DNA of 64,000 bases from Chitinophaga pinensis (GTDB lineage Bacteria; Bacteroidota; Bacteroidia; NS11-12g; UBA955). Below are positions 53,680-62,623 of this stretch, in pieces. The position numbers and the translations under genes were made by a program. Position 1 is the first letter of the stretch; each line of letters begins with the position of its first letter. The notes under the pieces are model-generated. The model was not told the DNA's origin and did not search any database. It saw nothing but the letters and a program-made list of their open reading frames with translations. The stretch is taken from positions 62,001-126,000 of the forward strand of contig CAMDUE010000004.1 of the NCBI GenBank assembly GCA_945877575.1. The letters are read 5' to 3'.

Positions 53680-54504
53680 GTGAAAAAAGCCATTGCGCAT
53701 CAAGTACCTGTTTTTTTAAAATCATTTCCTTGGTTGATTCGCTGGGTTCATTTTGCGCAAAGAATTACTTATCAAAGACATACTCTAATTCGAAAAACGC
53801 TTAGAAAGGAGTTAAAGGGTGTTTGTAGTGTGTGGGATGCGGGATGCGGTGACGGGCAATATTCATTCTTTGTATTGAATCAAACTAACGCAAGTTTAGT
53901 GGCCTCTGATATCAACAAAGGTTGGGTATCGTTTTTGAATGATTATTGGCTTAAAAATGGCGACTTTACAAAGGCTCAATCAATTTGCGAGGAAATAGAA
54001 AATACTGATTATAGGAATGAGTTTGATGCTGTGATTTGCGTGTCGGTGTTGCCCTATGTGAGAGATGTAGGTCAATCTTTGGAAAAGATGCGTCAAGCGC
54101 TAAAAACAGGCGGGAAACTCTATTTATATTGCCCCGTCAACTTTTATACTGAAACCAAATTATACAGGCGGATGTTTGAGACTTACCAAAATTCAGAGAA
54201 TGCGGCCAATTTTAGAAGGGTTTTTACCTCAAATGAATTGCGGGAGTTGGTTCTTGGGAGCGGATTTATAATTGATCAAGAGTTTTTTACTTACGGAAAA
54301 TACGGTAGATACGGACATGAAATTTGGTCAATCATCTCTATGTGGCTGGGTTCGCGGAATGTTTTTTTGCAGGCTTGGGGATTCATTTTGATGACTCCTG
54401 CCGCGGTAGTGGTGAAATTATTGCAATGGGCTGATTTTCAACAAAAATTGAATGATGGAAATGGCTTATTATTGGTGTTGAAAAATGCTAACTCCAATGA
54501 ATAA
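53680..54504 (+). CDS. Class I SAM-dependent methyltransferase
   Basis: 274 residues starting from GTG. Motif I VWDAGCGDGQYSFFVL near residue 47, then an acidic ribose-binding residue in LVASDINKGW, and motif IV-like FDAVICVSVLPYV. The C-terminal part has a hydrophobic stretch (FLQAWGFILMTPAAVVVKLL), so it may associate with the membrane. Substrate unknown; a small molecule or lipid is plausible. It overlaps the next gene by 8 bases. Confidence 0.82.
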   Translation: MKKAIAHQVPVFLKSFPWLIRWVHFAQRITYQRHTLIRKTLRKELKGVCSVWDAGCGDGQYSFFVLNQTNASLVASDINKGWVSFLNDYWLKNGDFTKAQSICEEIENTDYRNEFDAVICVSVLPYVRDVGQSLEKMRQALKTGGKLYLYCPVNFYTETKLYRRMFETYQNSENAANFRRVFTSNELRELVLGSGFIIDQEFFTYGKYGRYGHEIWSIISMWLGSRNVFLQAWGFILMTPAAVVVKLLQWADFQQKLNDGNGLLLVLKNANSNE

Positions 54505-55570
54505 ATGTTTTTGGTTCTTGATTTTAATTGTATTTACCTGTGGCTGCGGCAAAGAACCTTCTGTAATTAAAAGTAAGGTAAAGTTCAGTGATCCAGACTC
54601 TATGATAGTAGCCATGGATGTGAGTAGTTTATCTATGGTTTTGAGGAATGGCACAACTTTCAAAGATTTTAACGGAAAAGAAATAGAGATCTTTGAATTT
54701 CTGAAGTCTCAAGGAATTAATACTGTTCGATTTAGGACCTGGGTAGGAGATGTTAATTATGGTAAAGATTCAATTTTGAAGTTGGCTAATTTGGCTCGTA
54801 GCAAGGGACTTCTTATTTGGTTGGATTTACATTATTCAAATACTTGGGCAGATCCAGGTAATCAACAAATTCCTGTAGAGTGGAGCTCAAATAATATCAT
54901 TAATCTAATTAGGGATGTAGGCCAATATACCAAACAAATGATGCATTTTTTTGAACCTGATTTTATGCAGTTAGGCAATGAAATTGATGGTGGTATGTTA
55001 TGGCCGTTAGGGCGAATATCAGATACTTCAAATTTCTATTCGCTTTGTAGAGAGGCAGTAAAACAAACACGTTCTTCCAATCCCAATACTAAGATTATTT
55101 TTCATATTTCCAGTTATAAAAATGCCGATTGGTTCTTTAGCAGATTAAAACAACACGGTGTAGGTTACGACATTGGGGGTGTTTCATATTATCCAAAGTG
55201 GCATGGTTACAATATTGATAGCTTGTATCAGACTTTGGAAAGGGTTTACAATTCTACCGGGAAAAGAATGATTGTTGCAGAGAATAGTTATCCTTGGACC
55301 TTCGGATGGGCTGATTGGACAGATAATGTGATGGGCTGGGAAGGTGATTTGCATCCTGGATTTCCAGGCACAGCACAAGGACAAGCTGATTTGGTTAGGT
55401 TATTGGTTAACAGATGCAAAGGACTGCCTTTCCAAAGCGGATACGCTTATTGGGAGGGTGTTTGGGTTTCTTCCGATGGACCTGAATCTAAGAATGGTTC
55501 ACCATGGGAAAACCAAGCTTGCTTTGATTTTAGTTTTAAAGCACTACCCGTAATGAATAGTTTTAAATAA
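54497..55570 (+). CDS. GH53 family arabinogalactan endo-beta-1,4-galactanase, lipoprotein
   Basis: 357 residues with lipoprotein signal (FWFLILIVFTCGCGK; lipobox near TCGC). The TIM barrel shows both catalytic glutamates of GH53: acid/base in QLGNEIDGGMLWPLG and nucleophile in VAENSYPWTFG, plus the substrate-loop NTVRFRTWVGDVNYG and LHYSNTWADPGNQ. GH53 enzymes cut beta-1,4-galactan in plant pectin; the bacterium may use such side chains. It ends the operon beginning with the giant cargo gene and converges on the NfeD gene with 8 bases between. Confidence 0.9.
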   Translation: MNKCFWFLILIVFTCGCGKEPSVIKSKVKFSDPDSMIVAMDVSSLSMVLRNGTTFKDFNGKEIEIFEFLKSQGINTVRFRTWVGDVNYGKDSILKLANLARSKGLLIWLDLHYSNTWADPGNQQIPVEWSSNNIINLIRDVGQYTKQMMHFFEPDFMQLGNEIDGGMLWPLGRISDTSNFYSLCREAVKQTRSSNPNTKIIFHISSYKNADWFFSRLKQHGVGYDIGGVSYYPKWHGYNIDSLYQTLERVYNSTGKRMIVAENSYPWTFGWADWTDNVMGWEGDLHPGFPGTAQGQADLVRLLVNRCKGLPFQSGYAYWEGVWVSSDGPESKNGSPWENQACFDFSFKALPVMNSFK

Positions 55571-55578
55571 ATAGGTTT

Positions 55579-56022
55579 TTAATCCTTTGAGTTGATGGTC
55601 AGTGTAATTCCATCTATTGATTCAATGTTTGCCAATTGTCCCACCTGAAAAGGTTGGCTGCTCATTGCCTGCCATTGTGTACCGCGGTATTTTACAGTCC
55701 CCGATTGATTTTCAGAATTCCAAGTCAAAACTTCGCAGGATTGTCCTTTGAAATCGTTGTATTCTTCTTTGGATGATTGATTGAATTTCCGTTGCAACGG
55801 TTTTCTAAGAATGAGCATTGTTCCGAACGAGAGTAAAACAAAGGAAATAACTTGTGTGGACATCGATAATTCAATCCCCAAAAACAAAAGAATTGCCGTT
55901 AGAAGAGCACCTATCCCAAGGAAAATAAAAACAAACCCTGTAGTGAGCAATTCGGCGGCTAATAAAAAGAAGCCAATGGCAAGCCACAGAGTTTGAATAT
56001 TAACGCCCCACAGAGAGTTCAT
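55579..56022 (-). CDS. NfeD family membrane protein
   Basis: 147 residues. Hydrophobic helices in residues 12-72 (LAIGFFLLAAELLTTGFVFI, IGALLTAILLFLGIEL, VISFVLLSFGTMLIL) and a C-terminal OB-fold (GQSCEVLTWNSENQSGTVKY). NfeD proteins pair with SPFH/stomatin proteins in membrane microdomains; here the partner is directly upstream with a 4-base overlap. Confidence 0.9.
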   Translation of the reverse strand: MNSLWGVNIQTLWLAIGFFLLAAELLTTGFVFIFLGIGALLTAILLFLGIELSMSTQVISFVLLSFGTMLILRKPLQRKFNQSSKEEYNDFKGQSCEVLTWNSENQSGTVKYRGTQWQAMSSQPFQVGQLANIESIDGITLTINSKD

Positions 56023-56933
56023 TGTTTTTGGTTTTGCTTTACAACCGACATAGCGGCAGTGACAAGGGACCCAATGTCAGCAAAATTTGCCGGAAGAATC
56101 ATGGTATTGGTTTCTTTGGCCAATTTACCGTATTGTTCAACCAGATTTTCGGCAACACGTAACTGTACAGCTTCCAATCCACCGTCTTTTTTTATGGCTG
56201 AAGCAACCATTTCAATGCCTTCAGCGGTTGCTTGAGCAATGGCTTTGATGGCGTTTGCTTGTCCTTCGGCTTGGTTGATTTGTCTTTGACGTTCCGCTTC
56301 TGATTCTAGAACTACTTTAACTCTATTACCTTCGGCAACGTTGATTGCGCTTTGTTTTTCGCCTTCTGAATAAAGAATGGTAGCGCGTTTTTCTCGCTCA
56401 GCTTGCATTTGTTTTTCCATGGCATTGAGCACGCTGGTTGGGGGGGTAATGTTTTTGATTTCATATCGAAGTACTTTAACACCCCAGCCTTGTGCGGCCT
56501 CATCAATGGAGTTAACAACAGCACCATTGATATTGGTTCTTTCTTCAAAACATTTATCAAGAACAATTTTACCTATTTCGCTTCTCATGGTTGTTTGTGC
56601 CAATTGAGTAACGGCAAATGCATAATCACCGATACCATAGGCTGCTTTTTTTGCGTCTACCACTTGCAGGAAAACAACTCCATCTACACCTACTTGAACG
56701 TTATCTGCCGTAACGCAAACTTGTTCGGGAATATCGCGGGCGACTTCTTTGAGTGAAAATCTGTAAGCAACTCGATCAACAAACGGAATGATGAAGTTCA
56801 ATCCGGGATTTAATTGCGAGTGAAATTTACCCAGTCGCTCAATGACGTGGGCTTGTTGTTGCGGAACAACTTTGATTCCTAAGAACAGTAATAATACAAC
56901 AAAAACAGTTAGGGCGATGGTTGCTATTGGCAT
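56019..56933 (-). CDS. SPFH/band-7 (paraslipin/QmcA-like) protein
   Basis: 304 residues: one N-terminal transmembrane helix (IATIALTVFVVLLLFLGIKV), an SPFH domain (AHVIERLGKFHSQLNPGLNF, QVGVDGVVFLQVVDAKKAAY) and a coiled-coil C-terminal half rich in Ala, Glu and Gln (QMQAEREKRATILYSEGEKQ). It forms a membrane scaffold, probably with NfeD. ATG at 56933 (MPIATIAL) chosen over 56954. Confidence 0.92.
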   Translation of the reverse strand: MPIATIALTVFVVLLLFLGIKVVPQQQAHVIERLGKFHSQLNPGLNFIIPFVDRVAYRFSLKEVARDIPEQVCVTADNVQVGVDGVVFLQVVDAKKAAYGIGDYAFAVTQLAQTTMRSEIGKIVLDKCFEERTNINGAVVNSIDEAAQGWGVKVLRYEIKNITPPTSVLNAMEKQMQAEREKRATILYSEGEKQSAINVAEGNRVKVVLESEAERQRQINQAEGQANAIKAIAQATAEGIEMVASAIKKDGGLEAVQLRVAENLVEQYGKLAKETNTMILPANFADIGSLVTAAMSVVKQNQKQ

Positions 56934-56954
56934 AATGTACTGCAATATAAACAA

Positions 56955-58262
56955 TTATGGGTGAACGATCAGTAATGATTGTTGGTTGGCCGATTTAATC
57001 AAGTAAATTCCCGATGAAAGCGATTCAGGTATTTCTACTTTTTGCTCTTGGGATATAAGCGTGTTGATTTTTGTTCCGCTGAGAGTATATAATTCAACTT
57101 CTTTAACTGCAGTTGGTACATGAATAAATTCTCCGCATTTCACCGGATTAGGGTAGAAATGCAGCTTTTTGAAGGATTCAATGCCGTTGTTGATTTTGGG
57201 TTGCTCTTTATCTATGGGTGAAATGAATTCTTCGTAACAAGGAGCAAAATTATTTGCAGGGTCATGGTAAGAATTAGGGAACAATAAGTACTCCTTTTGT
57301 ACGGTTTCGGCGGTTCCACTGGGCGGCTCCCCAGGATTATAACAGAAGAAATAGCCAGAAGGTGCATCTTTGGTACCGTATCCTACAAAAACAACAGAAG
57401 CTTTGAGAAAGGGTAATTCTGATTTCGAATTGGGTGTTGCTCCAATTTTTTCAAGTGCTTTTCGAATGGAAGTATCGGTTAGGTTTATTCCTTTCCTTCC
57501 CATGGTTGATATAAATATGTGATCACCTGAAGGAAGTGCGTTGATTAAATCAATGAATTGACTTTTAAAGTTTGATTGGGTAGGGTCGAAAAAATAAAAG
57601 GGTTGTGATTCAGGACAATTACTTTGAATTCCCGGAACTAGGGTTGGTTGAAGCGTGTTTCGATCAATTACAACAGCGAATAAGCCTGTTGTACAGTTTT
57701 TTGATTCGTGAAGAGTGGAATTTGCGGGTCCACCCACTTTGATGCCATCTTCGCCCGTATTTCCCCGGAGGAAGAAAGTCTCGTAGAGGCAATCACCGTT
57801 AGGATCAGGGTTGGGTTTGACTTTGTAGTTTTGGGCTTCGCCCGATTTATCAATGAACCAAAGTTGAATATTGGTACACATGACTGTATCTTTTTGATCG
57901 GGATTTAAATTGATGGCGGTAGCAAAGACTTGAGTATCACCTGGGGGGATATCAAAATCGAAGCTCATTCTGTGGAATCCTCTTCGTCGGAAAGTCATTC
58001 CATTGCTCGCGGGGAAGTTGCCGCTGCTGCGATTCAGTCCCAATAAAATCAAAGGGTCTTCGGGCCAAAAAATCATATAATCTTTCATGAAGAACCATGT
58101 ACAATGTATGGAAACCCCGTTGATGGTGTCTTTGCTTAGGTTGATTATGTAATAAACATGCGAGTCTTTGCGATCGTAAAAACCAGCTTTAAATTCGTAA
58201 CTTTGGCTTTTGACAAACTTTACGGAGAACAGGATTAATATTAAAATGATTTTCCGAATCAT
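56955..58262 (-). CDS. T9SS type A cargo with an ILEI/PorU2-type domain
   Basis: 435 residues. Signal peptide (KIILILILFSVKFVKSQ). Middle region (about 220-330) reads LINALPSGDHIFISTMGRKG, DTSIRKALEKIGATPNS and LPFLKASVVFVGYGTKDAPS, which looks like the ILEI-like domain next to C25-type sortases such as PorU2, here without the peptidase. It ends in a type A sorting domain (LHFYPNPVKCGEFIHV, ELYTLSGTKINTLI, SLSSGIYLIKSA). Function unknown. Divergent from the BNR cargo gene with 51 bases between starts. Confidence 0.75.
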   Translation of the reverse strand: MIRKIILILILFSVKFVKSQSYEFKAGFYDRKDSHVYYIINLSKDTINGVSIHCTWFFMKDYMIFWPEDPLILLGLNRSSGNFPASNGMTFRRRGFHRMSFDFDIPPGDTQVFATAINLNPDQKDTVMCTNIQLWFIDKSGEAQNYKVKPNPDPNGDCLYETFFLRGNTGEDGIKVGGPANSTLHESKNCTTGLFAVVIDRNTLQPTLVPGIQSNCPESQPFYFFDPTQSNFKSQFIDLINALPSGDHIFISTMGRKGINLTDTSIRKALEKIGATPNSKSELPFLKASVVFVGYGTKDAPSGYFFCYNPGEPPSGTAETVQKEYLLFPNSYHDPANNFAPCYEEFISPIDKEQPKINNGIESFKKLHFYPNPVKCGEFIHVPTAVKEVELYTLSGTKINTLISQEQKVEIPESLSSGIYLIKSANQQSLLIVHP

Positions 58263-58313
58263 GGTATCTGATTGACGCTGTTTTTCTTGAAGGTTGCATT
58301 AAAGATAATACAT

Positions 58314-61064
58314 ATGAAGTTAAAGTTGATTGTTTTTGGTTGTTTTTTAGGACAATTCATTGGGATTGTGAATGCACAGTTGAGCGAACCTCAAACGCGA
58401 AAAGAGTGGGAAATAGAGCGTTTGAAAGATCCAGATTTGGGTAGAATTCCAGAGCATGTCCGATTCAGAGAACTGGCATTTATACATACACAAACCGGTG
58501 CCATAAGCAATCCGTTGGCTGTTGAGGGTACCCCATGGATGCATCGTGGTCCATATCATGTAGGCGGAAGAACCCGTGGTGCTGCTTTTGATGCATTAGA
58601 TCCTAATAGAATAGTTGCAGGAGGAGTATCTGGTGGAATGTGGCTCAGTGAAGATGCTGGTAAAACTTGGAATTCAACCCAGTTACCCCATGAGATCAGC
58701 AGCGTATCGTGTTTGGTTCAAGACAGAAGAAAAGGATATGAGAATTATTGGTATGTAGGAACTGGTGAGGCCTACGGACAGTCGGCGGGTGCACCGGGAG
58801 CATATTATTATGGTGATGGTATGTTGGTTTCTTCTGACGGAGGAAAGTCGTGGTCTCCTTTGATGAGTACTAAAATTAGTTCTCCCGCCGCATTTTCTTC
58901 TCCATGGCAGTTAGTTTGGAGGGTAATTGTAGATACCACAAGGTACGATTCAACCATTATTTATGCATCTACATACCAAAATGTGATAAGGTCTAACGAT
59001 GGCGGGCAAAGTTGGAAGGTGGTAAGAAAGACCGGTTCCTATTTCAATGAGGTAGAAATTGACGCTGACGGAGTGATCTACAGCACCTCAAGTTCAGATG
59101 CTTCGGCAGGTAAAAAAGGCATTTTCAGGAGTTTAAATGGATGGGATTGGGTAGATATTACACCCACAAGTTGGCAAGGTAAGGTGTTTAATAGATCTGT
59201 ATTGGGCTTTAACCATCCGAGTCAGATGGATAATTCGGTGCGAATGTATGTGATTTCGAATTTGGAAAATTGGGGTAAGCCATTTCCAGATTCTAGGGGT
59301 GAAATTGAATGGGGTGGAATGTTTTATTTGGAGTTGCCCCGCAAAATTTCTGCTGATTCAGTTTTTGGGGGAAGTCTTTCGCGAATCCTTTCCCAGCTGG
59401 ACTTATCGCAGAATTTGCCGCTTAGAAAACAGGCCCTAAACAGTTGGAGAACCCAAGGTAGTTACGATATGTTGGTGCAAGTTTATCAAAAACCAGCAAC
59501 CAATAACGACATTGTTTTCATTGGAGGAACTAATCTTTTTAGATCGGAAACGGCATTTTTAGATTCATTGAGTACAACTCAAATTGGTGGATACAAGTTA
59601 AATACATCGCTTCCAAATTTTGAGATGTGGCCCAATCAGCATCCAGATCAACATGTTTGGATGTTTCATCCCAATGATAAGCAAATTGTATTATCGGGAA
59701 ATGACGGAGGTCTATTCTTAACCCAAAATTGCTTGGAAGATTCAGTCCGTTGGGAACACATTAACAATGGCTATTTGACAACTCAATGGTATACAGTGGC
59801 TTTAGATCCTGAGACTGAGATGAGTGATTTGTTGGTGGCAGGTGCTCAAGATAACAACCAAATGATTGTGAAAGATCGATCACCTCAAGCGGAATGGGGA
59901 ATTGCCTACCCTGGTGATGGTTCGTATTGTGCGGTAGAACCAGGTGGTAAGGTGGCTTACTTTTCTAAGCAGTTAGGGAATACGGTAAAGGCAGAACTTA
60001 ACAACAAGGGTGAAGTACTTCGTAAGAGGAGGATAGACCCTATTGGTGTCCCCCGAAATAACTACCAATTCATCAATCCATTTTTGTTAGATCCCAATAA
60101 TTCTAATGTAATGTACACGGCAGGTGGGCGTCACATATGGCGAAATAATAAGTTGTCAGATATTGTGGTAGATAATTCTACCGATTCTATTTCATTAGGA
60201 TGGACAAAGTCAAAGGATTCATTAAGGATTGTTTCTCAAAAAATTACGGCACTAGGTGTATCAGTTGAGAACCCAAGACATAGACTTTATTTTGGAAACA
60301 ATGTGAAATATCTATATTCCATAGATAGTGCTGATAAAGGTGAAATGAAGTTTAAGACTTTGAAAACTCCTTTAGTTTCAGGAAATGGGAATGTCAGTTG
60401 TATTGCGGTTAACCCCAAAAACGGCAACGAGTTGGTGGTATGTTATTCGAACTACGGAGTTTACAGCCTTTTTAGAAGTTTGGATGGCGGTGAAAGTTGG
60501 GAGAAAATTGGTGGCAATTTGGAAGCGAATATTAACGGCACTGGAGATGGCCCATCGGTAAGATGGTTCACTTATGCTCCCGTTAAAGATGGGATGTTAT
60601 ATTTTGTGGGTACCAGCGTTGGCTTGTTTGCCACTGATAGTCTGAAAGGTGCAGAGACGGTTTGGGTTCAACAGGGTCCAGGTGAAATTGGAAATGCGGT
60701 GGTTGATATGATGGCCTACAGAGAAGTGGATGGAACATTGGCGGTTGCTACACACGGCAGAGGTATTTATTATGCTCGTATTTTTGAGCAGGGTGCCATT
60801 TTGAAAAATGAAACTTTGTTGAAAAATGAATCGGAGATAAAAGTTTATCCCAATCCATCGAACGGGGGTGTAATTACTATTGAATCTAAAGCAACTCAAT
60901 CCAATTTTGTGTTGTACGATTTGAACGGTAAAGAAATATTGCGAGGAATGACAAAAGACAAAAAAGGATATATTGACGCTAATAATTTAGTTTCTGGTAA
61001 TTATTTTTTGGTCTTGATGGGTGATCATTCAACTCAATGGCAGAAGGTTGTTATTGATAAATAG
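58314..61064 (+). CDS. T9SS type A cargo with BNR/VPS10-like beta-propeller
   Basis: 916 residues. Signal peptide (LIVFGCFLGQFIGIVNAQ). Asp-box repeats (SxDxGxxW) recur: WLSEDAGKTWN, VSSDGGKSWS, RSNDGGQSWK, RSLDGGESWE, as in sortilin/VPS10- and sialidase-like propellers. A type A sorting domain ends the protein (IKVYPNPSNGGVITIE, VLYDLNGKEILR, NLVSGNYFLVLM). No sialidase Arg triad is obvious, so a binding or scaffolding role is as likely as an enzyme. Its stop is 6 bases from that of the convergent XRE gene. Confidence 0.88.
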   Translation: MKLKLIVFGCFLGQFIGIVNAQLSEPQTRKEWEIERLKDPDLGRIPEHVRFRELAFIHTQTGAISNPLAVEGTPWMHRGPYHVGGRTRGAAFDALDPNRIVAGGVSGGMWLSEDAGKTWNSTQLPHEISSVSCLVQDRRKGYENYWYVGTGEAYGQSAGAPGAYYYGDGMLVSSDGGKSWSPLMSTKISSPAAFSSPWQLVWRVIVDTTRYDSTIIYASTYQNVIRSNDGGQSWKVVRKTGSYFNEVEIDADGVIYSTSSSDASAGKKGIFRSLNGWDWVDITPTSWQGKVFNRSVLGFNHPSQMDNSVRMYVISNLENWGKPFPDSRGEIEWGGMFYLELPRKISADSVFGGSLSRILSQLDLSQNLPLRKQALNSWRTQGSYDMLVQVYQKPATNNDIVFIGGTNLFRSETAFLDSLSTTQIGGYKLNTSLPNFEMWPNQHPDQHVWMFHPNDKQIVLSGNDGGLFLTQNCLEDSVRWEHINNGYLTTQWYTVALDPETEMSDLLVAGAQDNNQMIVKDRSPQAEWGIAYPGDGSYCAVEPGGKVAYFSKQLGNTVKAELNNKGEVLRKRRIDPIGVPRNNYQFINPFLLDPNNSNVMYTAGGRHIWRNNKLSDIVVDNSTDSISLGWTKSKDSLRIVSQKITALGVSVENPRHRLYFGNNVKYLYSIDSADKGEMKFKTLKTPLVSGNGNVSCIAVNPKNGNELVVCYSNYGVYSLFRSLDGGESWEKIGGNLEANINGTGDGPSVRWFTYAPVKDGMLYFVGTSVGLFATDSLKGAETVWVQQGPGEIGNAVVDMMAYREVDGTLAVATHGRGIYYARIFEQGAILKNETLLKNESEIKVYPNPSNGGVITIESKATQSNFVLYDLNGKEILRGMTKDKKGYIDANNLVSGNYFLVLMGDHSTQWQKVVIDK

Positions 61065-61069
61065 AAGTA

Positions 61070-61465
61070 TTATTTTATTTTCATTGTAAGTAGAGATATT
61101 ATTTCTTTTTGTTGTTGTATGATATCTCTTAGTCCATTTATTTGATTCAAAAGGATATCACGTTCTTCTTGAGTAAACGAATAGTTATTTACAGTTCCGT
61201 GAGGAGCAGAATTCTGCATACTTTGAATATTGTAAACAACCCCTGCATCAAATTGTAATATATCGAGAGTAGATACTCCTAGAGCTTCAGCGATCTGATT
61301 AAGTCGGTCAATATTTATCGAAGATTCACCTCGTTCTATTTTACCATATCCGTTGGTTGTAATGCCAAGATTTTTAGCTAGATTTTCTTGCTTAAGACCT
61401 TTTATTTCTCGAATTTTTCTTATGTTGTTTCCAATGATTGTGGAGTCTATATTGTTTGTGCTCAT
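61070..61465 (-). CDS. XRE family transcriptional regulator with C-terminal coiled coil
   Basis: 131 residues. Residues 11-68 form an HTH_3/XRE domain (IGNNIRKIREIKGLKQENLA, NGYGKIERGESSINIDRLNQ), followed by a linker and a C-terminal helix (TQEERDILLNQINGLRDIIQ) likely used for oligomerisation. A TAAGTTTG box at 61488-61495 lies 22 bases upstream on the minus strand. It is divergent from two small exported proteins, which are its natural candidate targets. Confidence 0.88.
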   Translation of the reverse strand: MSTNNIDSTIIGNNIRKIREIKGLKQENLAKNLGITTNGYGKIERGESSINIDRLNQIAEALGVSTLDILQFDAGVVYNIQSMQNSAPHGTVNNYSFTQEERDILLNQINGLRDIIQQQKEIISLLTMKIK

Positions 61466-61487
61466 AACAACTAATTATTTATCAATA

Positions 61488-61495
61488 CAAACTTA
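61488..61495 (-). promoter_or_regulatory. -7 promoter box for the XRE regulator (TAAGTTTG)
   Basis: Plus strand CAAACTTA; exact TAnnTTTG on the minus strand, 22 bases before ATG 61465. Confidence 0.45.
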
Positions 61496-61512
61496 AAGTA
61501 TTTATTTGAAAC

Positions 61513-61541
61513 TTTGAGTTTCATCATGGCACTTATTTTTG
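61513..61541 (+). promoter_or_regulatory. Full promoter: -33 TTTG, 17 bases, -7 TATTTTTG
   Basis: TTTG at 61513-61516 and TATTTTTG at 61534-61541 are separated by 17 bases, the best two-element Bacteroidota promoter in the window. It ends 3 bases before the ATG at 61545, so the mRNA would start at or inside the start codon. Confidence 0.6.
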
Positions 61542-61544
61542 CAT

Positions 61545-62006
61545 ATGTTTTTATCAAAGTCAACCTTTTTTAGGTACTCTCACAAAATTTTTCTACTTAG
61601 TTTATTTATATTATTAAATAATCTAGGTTTTTCCCAGTCATCTGATAAATCAAATTCAACTGCAAAAATTGTTGTTATGAGAAATAGCGGAAATATTGGT
61701 AGCTTGACTGGTTTTTCATTTTATATGGACATGAGGAGAAAAGCTAAAGTGAGAAACAAAAGGTACGTCACTTTTGAAATTGAATCTGGAACTCACAAGT
61801 TTATGGCAACATTTTCAGGTGGTCAGGTGCTAAATAGGAAATACGAGTATTTTCAAGGTGAATATAATTTTGAGGCAGGAAAAACATATTACTTCTATTT
61901 AGATATTATCCCACATTTTTGGACAAATAGCTTAAAGGTTGTGGAGCTTTCTGAGAGAAATGGACAAGGTGAAATTAATTCTGGAAATTTTAGAGAACAA
62001 AATTAA
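61545..62006 (+). CDS. Exported DUF2846-like small protein
   Basis: 153 residues with signal peptide (KIFLLSLFILLNNLGFSQ). The mature part (KIVVMRNSGNIGSLTGFSFY, RYVTFEIESGTHKFMATFSG, YNFEAGKTYYFYLDIIPHFW) matches the beta-sandwich pattern of DUF2846/PEGA-like envelope proteins. No known role. It is followed 1 base later by a lipoprotein gene of similar theme, so the two are co-transcribed. Confidence 0.75.
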   Translation: MFLSKSTFFRYSHKIFLLSLFILLNNLGFSQSSDKSNSTAKIVVMRNSGNIGSLTGFSFYMDMRRKAKVRNKRYVTFEIESGTHKFMATFSGGQVLNRKYEYFQGEYNFEAGKTYYFYLDIIPHFWTNSLKVVELSERNGQGEINSGNFREQN

Positions 62007-62007
62007 A

Positions 62008-62343
62008 ATGAAAAAAATAATATCGTTAGCAACATTTGTGATTCTATTCACAGCAGTATTTTTCTCTTGTGGAAAAGAGCAGAGTGTGCCTGATTGTCAA
62101 AAGAATAATTACGGTATACTTGAAGTAAAAAACGACTTTACTGAATCTGTAGAATTAAGAATTGATGGTGTTTTAAAGGGAACATTAAAAGTTGGTGAGA
62201 CAAAGAAATTTACTTTACAAGCGGGTTTAACCTACAGTATTTACGCAGAAGAAGAAGAGTATTTTTTGCTCCCTGACGATACTTGGAGTTTTAATATCAA
62301 TGTGGTGCAGTGTCAAACAATTACTCGTCGATTGACGCCCTAG
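62008..62343 (+). CDS. Small PEGA-like lipoprotein
   Basis: 111 residues with lipoprotein signal (LATFVILFTAVFFSCGKEQS; lipobox FFSC). The mature 90 residues have a PEGA-like strand pattern (YGILEVKNDFTESVELRIDG and GTLKVGETKKFTLQAGL), as in small surface or periplasmic sandwich domains. ATG at 62008 lies 1 base after the stop of the previous gene. Confidence 0.75.
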   Translation: MKKIISLATFVILFTAVFFSCGKEQSVPDCQKNNYGILEVKNDFTESVELRIDGVLKGTLKVGETKKFTLQAGLTYSIYAEEEEYFLLPDDTWSFNINVVQCQTITRRLTP

Positions 62344-62623
62344 CGGTTGTTAATACTCGTTATAATATTCAAATTGTAACTACAACAATTCTCAAGGGTA
62401 TAGTTTTAGGAATTGCTCCTATCAGAGTCTGAATTGGTTGGCTTGATAGTTAATAGGATTATTTTGTTTTTGAATTGAGTTAATTCAGAAATACGATCTA
62501 CATTCAATTTTACTTCTAATGCAATATTATTTATTGCAGTATTCTATAATGAAATCAACTTCAACGAAGTTGATTTTGATTAAAGGCCTCATGATTACAA
62601 TGGTCATAGTTTACCATTTTGCA
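62344..62623. other. AT-rich gene-free stretch with an 11-bp hairpin
   Basis: No credible gene is seen. At 62552-62576 an inverted repeat AAATCAACTTC / GAAGTTGATTT encloses the 3-base loop AAC; it is too AT-rich and lacks a good T run to be a confident terminator. The base composition is more AT-rich than neighbouring genes. Confidence 0.6.
62552..62576 (+). repeat. Perfect 11-bp inverted repeat
   Basis: Arms 62552-62562 and 62566-62576, loop AAC. Could be a hairpin terminator for the upstream lipoprotein operon (209 bases after its stop) or a small repeat element. Confidence 0.6.

Noticed and set aside
62344-62440. Plus-strand open frame (GIVLGIAPIRV end) after the PEGA-like lipoprotein
   Set aside because: Out of frame with the gene before it, no start codon, and only about 45 codons; chance is as likely in AT-rich DNA.
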